A stretch of DNA of 64,000 bases from the NCBI GenBank assembly GCA_964505215.1, contig CAZDGU010000005.1:157955-221954 (forward strand), given 5' to 3'. The translations under genes were made by a program, and so were the position numbers. The notes beneath the pieces are model-generated. The model saw only the letters and a program-made list of their open reading frames with translations. It had not been told where the DNA came from and made no database searches. Source of the stretch: Gracilimonas sp964505215 (lineage in GTDB: Bacteria; Bacteroidota; Rhodothermia; Balneolales; Balneolaceae). This document shows, piece by piece, positions 1 to 8,203 of this stretch; position 1 is the stretch's first letter; each line of letters starts with the position of its first letter.

Positions 1-297
1 AGCACGGAAAATCCACTTAATGAACTTCCGGGAAAGATCAGTTTATACCAAAACTACCCCAATCCCTTCAACCCTTCTACCGTGATCAGTTATCAGCTGC
101 CGGTGAATAGTGAAGTTTCGCTGAAAGTGTTTGACATGCTGGGGCGTGAAGTGGCTTCTCTGATAGATGGCAAGCGGATGTCTGCCGGAATGCATTCATT
201 AACATTTGATGCAGGGAATCTTTCCTCGGGGATGTATATCTACCGCTTGCAGGCAGGAAATCAGGTATTCACCAGAAAGCTGACGCTGATAAAATAA
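1..297 (+). CDS. C-terminal end of a T9SS cargo protein (5' end outside window)
   Basis: The frame is open from the first base and ends with TAA at 295-297. The visible 98 residues are essentially one T9SS type A sorting domain: the N-Y-P-N-P-F-N-P-S-T core, a beta-sandwich stretch containing VFDMLGREVASL, then the LSSGMYIYRLQAG strand and a terminal basic KLTLIK tail. Such domains direct a protein through the type IX secretion channel and are removed or used for surface attachment. The catalytic or binding part lies upstream of the window, so its function cannot be named. The segment is nearly identical to the end of the next gene, which suggests paralogous neighbours. Confidence 0.9.
   Translation, partial: STENPLNELPGKISLYQNYPNPFNPSTVISYQLPVNSEVSLKVFDMLGREVASLIDGKRMSAGMHSLTFDAGNLSSGMYIYRLQAGNQVFTRKLTLIK
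47..297 (+). repeat. Sorting-domain cassette, copy 1
   Basis: About 250 bp that match positions 2653-2903 base for base apart from roughly 15-20 scattered, mostly third-position differences. Both copies end exactly at the stop codon. The encoded proteins differ by very few residues, for example an Asp/Glu change after ASLI and an Arg/Lys change near the tail. Confidence 0.85.
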
Positions 298-340
298 CCT
301 GAACTTCGATTAGCTACGAGTCTTTTTTGGTGCATTGTTT

Positions 341-372
341 ACGGTCTGACGGCTTCAAGTCCGTCTGACCGT
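341..372. repeat. Hairpin with central mismatch (REP-like), copy 1
   Basis: The arms are ACGGTCTGACGG and CCGTCTGACCGT with an 8-nt loop. All bases pair except a central T opposite T. Similar centrally mismatched hairpins occur at 14824-14850 and 15122-15180. It lies 44 bp after the stop of the upstream gene, with no T tract, so it is not a typical intrinsic terminator. Confidence 0.6.
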
Positions 373-458
373 TGAACTCAAGAGACTGAAGCATATTTGA
401 TATCTATCCCTTAAAACACAAGAACTTCAAATTCATATAAATCATAAAAATCAAGAAG

Positions 459-2903
459 ATGAAAAAAGCGTTACAAATCATAGGTTTTATAATATTGAAC
501 ACCGTTTTGTGTACTGCTGTGCAGGCTCAGAACGACAATGAAAACTGGAATCTTGAAAGCTCTTATCCAGGCGTAGATGGTTCTGTATTAGCCACGGTAA
601 GCAGTGGAGATTTTTTATATGTAGCAGGTAACTTTACAAATGCAGGGGGTGTTTCTGCACAAAGTATAGCCCGGTATAATATTTCAGAAGGAAAATGGGA
701 TAGTTTGGGCAGTGGTATAATTGGCGCGGTCAATGACATTCTGCTTGATGGAAATTACCTGTATGCAGGAGGTGGTTTTAGTGAAGCAGGAGGGCAAGCC
801 GTAAATAACATTGCCCGCTTTGACCTGGAGAATCAGGTTTGGGAAAAATTGGGAAATGGTTTAACCGGCGATATTTCAAATGTGTCTGATTTACACAAAA
901 TTGATACAGATATTTTTGTAGGCGGTACTTTTAATTTAGCCGGTGAAGATAGTGCGAACAATATTGCACGATTCGATATTGAAAACGAAACATGGCATCC
1001 ATTAGGTAGTGGGCTGAACAGCAATGTGTATAGCATGGGTGGCCTGGAGAATGAACTTATTGTGACGGGGTACTTTAGCGTGGCCGGCAGCGATAGTGCT
1101 TTTAAGATTGCGAAATATGACATTGAGGCTGAAAACTGGTCCTCCTTTGAAGAAGAATTTATCGGAGCAAGGTTAGTGATTATGTGGTCCGTGCTCCAAA
1201 TAGAAGACAATGTATACATTGGCGGCGAATTTGACTCTGTGGGGACCTTGGCTGCACAAAACGTGGTTCGGTATAATCTTACGGATGACAGCTGGCACAC
1301 TGTTGGAAGAGGCTTAGATACTATAGTAAGAGATTTTACTCTTGTAAACGATCAGCTTTACGCAGCCGCAGATGCCCGGTTTGGGTCTAGTGTATTTAGC
1401 TACAACGAAACGGAGGATGCCTGGAGTGAATTGGATGCAGGTTTTAATTCCGGCTTAAAATCCATCAGTTCCGCAAACGGAAAACTTTATGTTGGGGGAA
1501 TTTTCTCCTCATTCCTTGGACTTAGTACACGTATTGTAGAATATGATCCTCAAACAGAAGAATGGAACGCTCTTGGAAACGGCTTTAACACAGATATAAG
1601 CGCAATTCTTATTTCCGAAGGGAATGTATTCCTTGGCGGTCAATTTTCGGGAGTTGATAACACGCGCTATAATAGCTTGGTTAAGTTCAATCCTGAAGAT
1701 GAAACGTGGAGTTCTGTGGGCGGTGGCGCCACAGGCAGTGTGTCAGCATTAGAAATGCACGAAGAGGAATTATATGTTGGCGGAAGTTTTAACCGGGTTG
1801 GGAATGCTCTCATATCTAATCTTGCCAAATTTAATCCTGCTCAGAATAGCTGGAGCAGAGTAGGAGGCGGAGTGAATGGTTCGGTTACCGATCTTCTAAT
1901 TGCCGGAGATAATCTGTTTGTAGCAGGAACATTTACCGCAGCTGGAGTAGGACCTGAGCAAATTGAAGCGAGCAAAGTGGCCCGGTTTGATATGGTTGAG
2001 AATACGTGGCACTCTCTGGGAGACGTAAATAATACGGTTACTACTTTGGAATGGGATGAGAGTACTCAAACACTGTATATAGGTGGAAATTTTTCAGCCA
2101 TTAATGACGAAGAGAGTGAAGCTGTTGCCGCCTATAACCTGGATACTGAGGAGTGGACAAACCTCAATTCCGGGATGAACCGGGGAGTGGATGCCTTGGC
2201 CATACATAATGGATACTTATATGCCGGGGGACGGTTTATTACATTAGGTGAAGAGGTTATTCCATATATCGTTAGATATAATATTGAAACAGAAGTCTGG
2301 GAGTCGTTAGGTGAAGGACTGAATAGAGGCGTTCGGGAAATATTGTCGGTAGGAAATGAACTTTATGTGACTGGATCTTTCACCGCTTCTGGAGAAACAA
2401 CCTTAAATGGCATTGCAAGGTATGACGATGAAAACGAAACATTCTACCCATTGGGAAGCGGATTGTTTAACGGTAACGAAGTTGCTTATGGATCGGCTTT
2501 GGCGGTATTTGAAGATCAATTATATGTGGGCGGACGTTTCACGCAAGCGGGGGATAAACCGGCTTCTATGTTCGCCAGATATAAACTCGATGTACCGGTC
2601 TCAATCGAAGAGCCTGTTACTTATTCTGAAAAGCCAAGTACATTCAGCCTAAACCAAAACTACCCAAATCCTTTCAACCCTTCTACCGTGATCAGTTATC
2701 AGCTGCCGGTGAACAGTGAGGTTTCATTAAAAGTGTTTGATATGCTGGGGCGTGAAGTGGCTTCTCTGATAGAGGGCAAGCGGATGTCTGCCGGAATGCA
2801 TTCATTAACATTTGATGCCGGAAACCTTTCCTCGGGAATGTATATCTACCGTTTGCAGGCAGGTAATCAGGTATTCACTAAAAAGCTGACGCTGATAAAG
2901 TAA
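459..2903 (+). CDS. Secreted 14-repeat beta-propeller protein with T9SS sorting domain
   Basis: The 814-residue product starts with a signal peptide ending at V-Q-A-Q (about residue 24). Residues 45-720 hold about 14 units of roughly 50 residues, each built as LYVGGxF, then IARYD, then xxxWxxLGxG, as in kelch-like or galactose-oxidase-like propeller blades. Fourteen units would fit two seven-bladed propellers; this is inference. Residues 735-814 are a T9SS type A sorting domain (NQNYPNPFNPST to KKLTLIK). No catalytic residues are apparent, so a binding or adhesion role at the surface is likely. The ATG at 459 is the only start preceding the signal peptide. An intrinsic terminator follows 30 bp after the stop. 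Confidence 0.85.
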   Translation: MKKALQIIGFIILNTVLCTAVQAQNDNENWNLESSYPGVDGSVLATVSSGDFLYVAGNFTNAGGVSAQSIARYNISEGKWDSLGSGIIGAVNDILLDGNYLYAGGGFSEAGGQAVNNIARFDLENQVWEKLGNGLTGDISNVSDLHKIDTDIFVGGTFNLAGEDSANNIARFDIENETWHPLGSGLNSNVYSMGGLENELIVTGYFSVAGSDSAFKIAKYDIEAENWSSFEEEFIGARLVIMWSVLQIEDNVYIGGEFDSVGTLAAQNVVRYNLTDDSWHTVGRGLDTIVRDFTLVNDQLYAAADARFGSSVFSYNETEDAWSELDAGFNSGLKSISSANGKLYVGGIFSSFLGLSTRIVEYDPQTEEWNALGNGFNTDISAILISEGNVFLGGQFSGVDNTRYNSLVKFNPEDETWSSVGGGATGSVSALEMHEEELYVGGSFNRVGNALISNLAKFNPAQNSWSRVGGGVNGSVTDLLIAGDNLFVAGTFTAAGVGPEQIEASKVARFDMVENTWHSLGDVNNTVTTLEWDESTQTLYIGGNFSAINDEESEAVAAYNLDTEEWTNLNSGMNRGVDALAIHNGYLYAGGRFITLGEEVIPYIVRYNIETEVWESLGEGLNRGVREILSVGNELYVTGSFTASGETTLNGIARYDDENETFYPLGSGLFNGNEVAYGSALAVFEDQLYVGGRFTQAGDKPASMFARYKLDVPVSIEEPVTYSEKPSTFSLNQNYPNPFNPSTVISYQLPVNSEVSLKVFDMLGREVASLIEGKRMSAGMHSLTFDAGNLSSGMYIYRLQAGNQVFTKKLTLIK
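2653..2903 (+). repeat. Sorting-domain cassette, copy 2
   Basis: The partner of 47-297, with the same reading frame and the same end at the stop codon. Upstream of position 2653 the two genes no longer resemble each other over the short stretch visible. Confidence 0.85.
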
Positions 2904-2932
2904 GCATTTCTTTCTCTTTTTTCCCTATCCCA

Positions 2933-2967
2933 AACCTCCGGCGTTTTGACAAATCCGGAGGTTTTTT
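2933..2967 (+). terminator. Intrinsic terminator
   Basis: A perfect 9-bp stem, AACCTCCGG paired with CCGGAGGTT, flanks a 13-nt loop and runs into six T residues. It ends transcription of the propeller gene. Confidence 0.8.
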
Positions 2968-3276
2968 ATGGGGAGGGAAAACTCTGAACAAAGAACTCGC
3001 CCGACCACTGAAGAGACTGGGTTGGTTGCTCCGGCAACGAATTTTAAGGAGAAGAATTGGGTGAATAATGAAAAGTGGTGCGACGAATGGCGATGCCAAA
3101 GCAGTGCAATCCATTTTAAGTTACCGCTGGGAAGACTATTCAACATAATCGTATTTTGGGCTTACTAAAGGCTTAAAGTATCCTGAAGACTGAAATGAAA
3201 TTCTTGTTAGGCTTAAATTGGCGGACAAATCCTCAGTAGTTTATTGCGGACGAACCCTGAGCTGAAAACTTTTCAA
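2968..3276. other. Spacer without a convincing gene
   Basis: About 310 bp between the terminator and the convergent ABC-F gene. Overlapping short open frames exist on both strands but none has a start signal, a recognisable domain or partner-like codon usage. The stretch may be a decayed interspersed repeat. No promoter was recognised. Confidence 0.5.
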
Positions 3277-5172
3277 CTACGCCCGTTCGGCCATTTCCAG
3301 CCACGTCAGTTCTTTTTCTTCCAGCGTTTCTTTCAGCTGTTCAAACTCTAAAGAAAGTTCATTCAGCTCCTCATACCCCAAATCACCGCCACTCATCTTT
3401 TGCTCCAGCTCTGCTTTTTGCTTTTCCATTTCAGCAATTTCCTTTTCCAGCTTATTGAATTCCCGGCGCTCGTTGTAATTCAGCTTTTTGGGTTCTTCAG
3501 CTGGCTTTTGTTCTTCTTTTTTTGATTTTTTCTCTGGAGCCGATTTCTCTTTTTGGGGTGATTCCGATGACATGCTATCCAAAATCTGCTCTCTATATTC
3601 GGAATAAGTCCCGTGGAAATCTTTCACCACGCCGTTGCCTTCAAACACAAAGTAATGATCAACCAGCTTATCCATAAAAAAGCGATCGTGAGATACAATG
3701 AGCAGGCAGCCGCCAAAGTTTTGCAGAAAATCTTCCAGCTTATTCAGGGTGAGAAGATCCAAATCATTTGTCGGCTCATCCAGCACTAAAAAGTTTGGGT
3801 TTTTGATGAGTACCATCATCAGCATAAGACGGCGCTTTTCGCCGCCACTCAGCTTTTCTACGGGCGTGTACTGCATTTTTCCGGGAAACATAAAGTGCTC
3901 TAAAAACTGAGAAGCCGTAATTTTATCTCCGTTGGCCAGCTCAATAACTTCCGCCACCTCTTTTATGACTTCAATCACCCGTTTGCTCTCGTCAAGCTTC
4001 AGTCCCTTTTGTTGATAGTGGCCAAAAACAATGGTTTCTCCTGTATCTACCGTGCCCGAGTCGGCCGGTTCTTCTCCCAATAAAATCTTTAAAAACGTAC
4101 TTTTTCCCACGCCGTTTTTTCCCAGAATACCAATGCGTTCACCCTGCAAAAACTGATAGCTGAAATCATCCAGAATAACAGTTTCATCAAAAGCTTTGAA
4201 CAAATGCTCCACCTCCAGCACCTTCCCGCCCATGCGGCTCATGTTCACCTCTAACTGAAGCTCGGCTTCATCCCGGCCCGAAGTTGCTTTTTCCTCCGTT
4301 TCATAAAAGGCTTTAATGCGCGATTTCGACTTGGTGGTACGCGCTTTGGGTCCGCGACGCATCCATTCCAGCTCTTTCTTCATCAGCTTTCCGGCTTTGG
4401 CAACTTCCGTTGCTTCTACCTCTTCCCGCTCCGCTTTCTTCTGTAAATAATATTCATAATTCCCTTTGTGATGATACAACTTGCCATAGTCGAGCTCTAA
4501 AATGTGATTACACACCCGATCCAGAAAGTACCGATCGTGCGTTACCATCAGCAGCGTCATGGTGCTTTTGGCGAGGTAGGCTTCCAGCCACTCAATCATT
4601 TCCACATCCAGATGGTTGGTCGGCTCATCCAGAATCAGCAAATCGGGTTCATCCAGCAGCACAAATGCCAGCGCCACCCGCTTTCGTTCACCCCCGGAAA
4701 GCGAAGAAATAGACTGCTCCAAATCATGAATATTCAGCACGCCTAACATTTGCTCCATCTGCTGCTCAACGCCCCACGCATCGGAAGCATCCATGGCGGC
4801 AGAGGCTTTTTCAAATTCTTTCCGTGTTTGGGGGTTGAAGTCCTCGGCCTGCGCGTGCACGGCTTTTTCGTAACGCTGCACTATTTTTATTTTGTCAGAA
4901 TCGCCATGGGCAATAAATTCCATGATGGTCATGCTTTCATCCAGCTTAGGCTGCTGGGCCAAGTATCCAATCTGGATGCCTTTTTGAGTCATTACCTGCC
5001 CGGAATCCGGCTCCATTTCTCCTGCTAAAATTTTCAATAAAGTAGATTTCCCCGTTCCGTTGGGCGCAATTAATGCCGTTTTATCTCCTTTAGATATTCC
5101 AAAGGTTAAATTCTCAAAAAGAGGTTTTATCCCAAAGTTTTTAGAAAGGTTTTCGGTAGAGAGATACGTCAT
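3277..5172 (-). CDS. uup: ABC-F family ATPase, Uup-like
   Basis: The 631-residue protein has two ABC cassettes and no membrane segments. The first has Walker A APNGTGKST (about residue 37), signature LSGGERKR and Walker B LLILDEPTNHLD. The second has Walker A GKNGVGKST, signature LSGGEKRR and FLVLDEPTNDLD. An arginine-rich inter-domain linker lies between them. The last 100 residues are lysine/glutamate-rich coiled coil, as in Uup (E. coli Uup is of similar length). ABC-F proteins of this type act on ribosomes, and Uup also binds branched DNA. Uup rather than EttA or YbiT is chosen from the C-terminal coiled coil. It stands alone, divergent from the amidoligase gene. Confidence 0.85.
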   Translation of the reverse strand: MTYLSTENLSKNFGIKPLFENLTFGISKGDKTALIAPNGTGKSTLLKILAGEMEPDSGQVMTQKGIQIGYLAQQPKLDESMTIMEFIAHGDSDKIKIVQRYEKAVHAQAEDFNPQTRKEFEKASAAMDASDAWGVEQQMEQMLGVLNIHDLEQSISSLSGGERKRVALAFVLLDEPDLLILDEPTNHLDVEMIEWLEAYLAKSTMTLLMVTHDRYFLDRVCNHILELDYGKLYHHKGNYEYYLQKKAEREEVEATEVAKAGKLMKKELEWMRRGPKARTTKSKSRIKAFYETEEKATSGRDEAELQLEVNMSRMGGKVLEVEHLFKAFDETVILDDFSYQFLQGERIGILGKNGVGKSTFLKILLGEEPADSGTVDTGETIVFGHYQQKGLKLDESKRVIEVIKEVAEVIELANGDKITASQFLEHFMFPGKMQYTPVEKLSGGEKRRLMLMMVLIKNPNFLVLDEPTNDLDLLTLNKLEDFLQNFGGCLLIVSHDRFFMDKLVDHYFVFEGNGVVKDFHGTYSEYREQILDSMSSESPQKEKSAPEKKSKKEEQKPAEEPKKLNYNERREFNKLEKEIAEMEKQKAELEQKMSGGDLGYEELNELSLEFEQLKETLEEKELTWLEMAERA

Positions 5173-5483
5173 TGAATAGATTTGCTAAATAATTTTTATG
5201 AATCCCTTAAAATACGGATTAACCGATCCATATTATACCCTTAACTGCTTGAGAAGTTATCCCGAAATTTAGTTCAGTTTTGGTTTCACGCGGAGTTCCT
5301 CAGAGTTTGACGCAGTGTTTCGCTGAGGCACTTCGAAAATCAGCGATTCATCTGTAAGATTGGTGAGAAATAGAATGATGAAGCAATGACAAAGCCAATT
5401 CTCAAAAAGATTAAAATTTTATGATGCAGGATTGAAACTCATCCAACATCTGTTTAAGCTCATTCATCACAAAAAATTATGGC
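5173..5483. other. Divergent promoter region between uup and the amidoligase
   Basis: A 311-bp AT-rich spacer that must hold the promoters of both divergent genes. I could not assign a confident -33/-7 pair. It contains an imperfect palindromic stretch around 5290-5330 (cctcag ... gctgagg). No coding potential was seen. Confidence 0.4.
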
Positions 5484-6482
5484 GTGAAGTTTAACCATCC
5501 TCCAAAATCACATAATCAAAACGGCGACGAACGCACGGTTGGATTCGAGTTTGAATTTACCGGCGTGGAAATGCATGATGCCGCCGAGATGATCGCTTCC
5601 CTTTATGGCGGAACGGTAGAGCAGCTGAGTGGCTACGCTTTTAAGGTAACCGATTCGCAATTCGGGGATTTTGCGCTGGAGCTGGATGCCAGCCTTTTTC
5701 TGAATAAAAAGTATGAGAAGGTGCTAAAATCGGTGGGACTGGATGTCAATAAGCTTCAGGATAAAACCAAGCTGGAAGACACGCTGCGTGATGTGGCTTC
5801 GGCCGTGGTGCCTTTCGAAATTATCACCCCGCCTATTGCGCTCTCTCAACTTCACGTGTTAAATAAATTGGTGGGTAAACTTCGGGATTGGAAAGCCAAA
5901 GGTACGGGCAGCTCCTTTTTTTATGCGTTTGGGCTGCACCTCAACCCCGAAGCTCCACAGCTAACCGCCGCCGACCTGCTGAATCACCTAAAAGCTTACG
6001 TGTTGTTAGACGGGTGGATTCGCCAAGATGCAGAAATTGACCTCAGCCGCAGAATTACGCCTTACATTAATGAATATGAGGTGCCGTATATCCGCCACAT
6101 TTTAGCAGCCGATTACCGGCCGGATATGAAAACGTTGATTCAGGATTATATTGAATTTGAAAACTCCCGAAATCGCGCACTGGATATGCTTCCTGTTTTT
6201 ATGTTTGTTGAACCGGAGCTGACCAAGCAGCTATTGGAGGAAGAGCTCACCTCAGCCCGGCCAACGTATCATTACCGCCTGCCCAACTGCTCTATTGATG
6301 ATGAAAGCTGGGAACTGGCTGCAGAGTGGAATCGCTGGGTGCTGGTAGAGCGAATGGCTGCGGATGAAGAAACGTTAAACCGTTATGCACGGAAGTTTTT
6401 AGAAATGGAGGAAAAGTCGTTATTCGGTATAAAGAAAAAATGGATTATGCTAATGGACAGATGGGTGCAAAATGCGCGGTAA
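5484..6482 (+). CDS. Amidoligase-family enzyme
   Basis: This 332-residue soluble protein fits the amidoligase family (COOH-NH2 ligase fold related to glutamine synthetase and GCS). The N-terminal TVGFEFEF supplies the G-x-E-x-E metal/ATP-binding strand (Glu22, Glu24). It is followed by FALELDAS, a FEIITPPI strand and FGLHLNPE, in the order expected of the family. Members form amide bonds between a carboxylate and an amine using ATP; the substrate here is unknown. The start is GTG at 5484; an ATG five bases upstream is out of frame and meets TGA after one codon. The 3' end overlaps the next gene by 11 bp, so the two are translated together. Pairing with a glutamine amidotransferase-like hydrolase is a known arrangement for this family. 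Confidence 0.75.
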   Translation: MKFNHPPKSHNQNGDERTVGFEFEFTGVEMHDAAEMIASLYGGTVEQLSGYAFKVTDSQFGDFALELDASLFLNKKYEKVLKSVGLDVNKLQDKTKLEDTLRDVASAVVPFEIITPPIALSQLHVLNKLVGKLRDWKAKGTGSSFFYAFGLHLNPEAPQLTAADLLNHLKAYVLLDGWIRQDAEIDLSRRITPYINEYEVPYIRHILAADYRPDMKTLIQDYIEFENSRNRALDMLPVFMFVEPELTKQLLEEELTSARPTYHYRLPNCSIDDESWELAAEWNRWVLVERMAADEETLNRYARKFLEMEEKSLFGIKKKWIMLMDRWVQNAR

Positions 6483-7245
6483 AAAACCCATAATTGGCGT
6501 TACGGGTCCAACAGAAGGTGGTACAAGCGCGTGGATTTTCACGGCACTGTCGGTACTTATTGCCGACGGAAAGCCTTTGCGCATAACGCCTGAAAAACCT
6601 AAAAGCATAAACCAAATAGATGGACTGATAATTGGCGGCGGCGCTGATATTGAGCCGCTCAAATACGGGCAGCAGCGCATTGAAAAAGCAAAGTTAGTGA
6701 GGCATCACCGAACAATTTTTGAGTGGGTGCTTTCCATTTTATTCTTTCCGGTTTACTGGCTGGCCCGGTATGTTCAGCACACCAAAAAATCACCCATAGA
6801 TTTAGAACGCGATAAGCTGGAGTTTGCACTTTTGGAGCAGGCCATCGAACAAGAGTTCCCGGTATTGGGAATTTGCAGAGGCATGCAGCTTATTAATGTT
6901 CATTTTAAAGGAACGCTGTATCAGGACCTAAAAAGCTTTTATGGTGAAAAGCCGGAAATATCTTCCATATTTCCTAAAAAAAGAATTACGGTAAAGAAAG
7001 ACTCCAAAATTTATAAAGCATTACATACCGAAATCTGTAACGTAAATGCACTGCATCATCAGGCCATACACGAGCCGGGAAACGGCATAAAAATAACCTG
7101 TCAGGAGCTGGAAACCGGCATTACGCAAGGTATTGAGCACACCGGATATCCATTTGTAATTGGCGTGCAGTGGCATCCCGAATACCTGATTCAAATATCC
7201 CGCCAGCGTAACATTTTTAAAGAACTGGTAAGAGCAGCCCGGTGA
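6472..7245 (+). CDS. Class I glutamine amidotransferase / peptidase C26-like hydrolase with inserted membrane segment
   Basis: The 257-residue protein has the gamma-glutamyl-GABA hydrolase layout: GLIIGGGADIEP, the nucleophile elbow LGICRGMQ (Cys135), ALHHQAIH, and the GVQWHPE motif giving His235 and Glu237. The family hydrolyses gamma-glutamyl amides. Between the YG after GGGADIEP and the conserved acidic ERDKLE helix there is an insert of about 30 residues. Its core (about 82-101, with FFPVYWL) is strongly hydrophobic and flanked by basic residues, suggesting a membrane-associated hairpin or anchor. The gene overlaps the amidoligase by 11 bp, so the pair probably makes and breaks, or supplies the amine for, the same amide. 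Confidence 0.75.
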   Translation: MRGKKPIIGVTGPTEGGTSAWIFTALSVLIADGKPLRITPEKPKSINQIDGLIIGGGADIEPLKYGQQRIEKAKLVRHHRTIFEWVLSILFFPVYWLARYVQHTKKSPIDLERDKLEFALLEQAIEQEFPVLGICRGMQLINVHFKGTLYQDLKSFYGEKPEISSIFPKKRITVKKDSKIYKALHTEICNVNALHHQAIHEPGNGIKITCQELETGITQGIEHTGYPFVIGVQWHPEYLIQISRQRNIFKELVRAAR

Positions 7246-7389
7246 ATATTACTTTTTAATTTGGGGATTCATTGTTCGGGTTGAAGCTTTGGAAAAAGAT
7301 AAATCTCTAAATTCTAATATCTCATCTTGATTAATGTAGCGCCTTCCATCAGCAAACCGGCGCCTAAACGAGTCCGCTCAAAACGCATG

Positions 7390-7758
7390 TTATGTAACCG
7401 GCTCGGGCTCTTGGATTAAAATTTCGGCAGGAATCCCAAGATTTTTGTGTAGCAATTTAATATGCGTAAGAGAAAGCGAACGTTTGCCTGAAAGTATTTC
7501 ACTGGCTCGCGATTTAGACCCTAAAATTTTGGCCAAATCTTTTTGTTTCATACCTAATTGGTCCATTCGAAATTTAATTGCCTCTACGGGTTTTGGAGCT
7601 TCAATAGGAAAGTGCTTTTTTTCATATTCATCCACTAAAATTCCCAATATTTCCAATTCGTCACCTTCTTTACTTCCGGGCTTAGCATCAAAAATTTCCT
7701 CAATACGGCTGAGTGCTTTTTTATAATCGTCTTCAGTATGTATGGGTCGAATCTTCAT
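7390..7758 (-). CDS. higA: HigA-type antitoxin with XRE helix-turn-helix
   Basis: The 122-residue product has an acidic N-terminal part and a C-terminal Cro/CI-type helix-turn-helix (about 65-115: MDQLGMKQKDLAKILGS, then RASEILSGKRSLSLTHI). This is the HigA arrangement, where the DNA-binding domain represses the pair's own promoter and the protein neutralises HigB. It lies 14 bp downstream of the toxin gene; toxin-first order is typical for higBA. Confidence 0.85.
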   Translation of the reverse strand: MKIRPIHTEDDYKKALSRIEEIFDAKPGSKEGDELEILGILVDEYEKKHFPIEAPKPVEAIKFRMDQLGMKQKDLAKILGSKSRASEILSGKRSLSLTHIKLLHKNLGIPAEILIQEPEPVT

Positions 7759-7772
7759 AATTCATATCTGCT

Positions 7773-8075
7773 TTAAATTGTCGTTGCGTCAATTTTATCG
7801 TATTCAGCATGAGTGCCCATAAAACGGATGAACACCTGTCCATATTCATAATTAATTTTGACTACTAACCGATAATTGTTGCCCTTGATATTAAAAACCA
7901 CTCGATTGTCAGGAAGAATACTGGCATGTGGAGAGCTATTCTTTATATCAGCGGGTGATTTCCATTGGGAATTCTTCGCTTCAGAAAACCATGCTTTTAA
8001 AGCATCTTCGCTATCTGAATGATTAATCCAAAACTCACGTAAGGTTTTTCGGGCAAAACTCGTATAGAAGAACAT
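7773..8075 (-). CDS. higB: HigB-family mRNA interferase toxin
   Basis: The product matches the HigB toxin family: KTLREFWINHSDSEDALKAW at the N-terminus, WKSPADIK, then the strand-rich end NRVVFNIKGNNYRLVVKI and VFIRFMGTHAEYDKI. Such toxins cleave mRNA on the ribosome. I place the start at the ATG at 8075 (100 residues), because relatives begin a few residues before K-T-L-R-E-F. In-frame ATGs at 8087 and 8114 would give longer forms. A small inverted repeat just upstream could be the autoregulatory operator. Confidence 0.8.
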   Translation of the reverse strand: MFFYTSFARKTLREFWINHSDSEDALKAWFSEAKNSQWKSPADIKNSSPHASILPDNRVVFNIKGNNYRLVVKINYEYGQVFIRFMGTHAEYDKIDATTI

Positions 8076-8080
8076 AGAAA

Positions 8081-8097
8081 GTTCCATTATTGGGAAC
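8081..8097. promoter_or_regulatory. Candidate operator upstream of higBA
   Basis: An inverted repeat of GTTCC and GGAAC separated by 7 bp sits immediately before the favoured higB start. HigA antitoxins bind palindromes near the promoter, so this is a reasonable operator candidate. It is short enough to arise by chance. Confidence 0.3.
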
Positions 8098-8151
8098 AAG
8101 CGAGGGGATTGCATAACCGTGCCTATTTTATAGTTTTTGATTCACAGCCAT

Positions 8152-8181
8152 AAAAAAAGGCGGAAGTGATCAGCTTCCGCC
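8152..8181 (-). terminator. Intrinsic terminator of the OmpA/DUF4398 operon
   Basis: Read on the minus strand, GGCGGAAG and CTTCCGCC form a perfect 8-bp stem around a 7-nt loop, followed by seven T residues. It lies 22 bp beyond the OmpA-family stop codon. Confidence 0.85.
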
Positions 8182-8203
8182 CTGTCTCTCTTCGCTAATG
8201 GAG

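Noticed and set aside
2878..3168. Several overlapping short frames on both strands after the propeller gene
   Set aside because: They overlap an intrinsic terminator and each other and have no family features; probably decayed repeat sequence.
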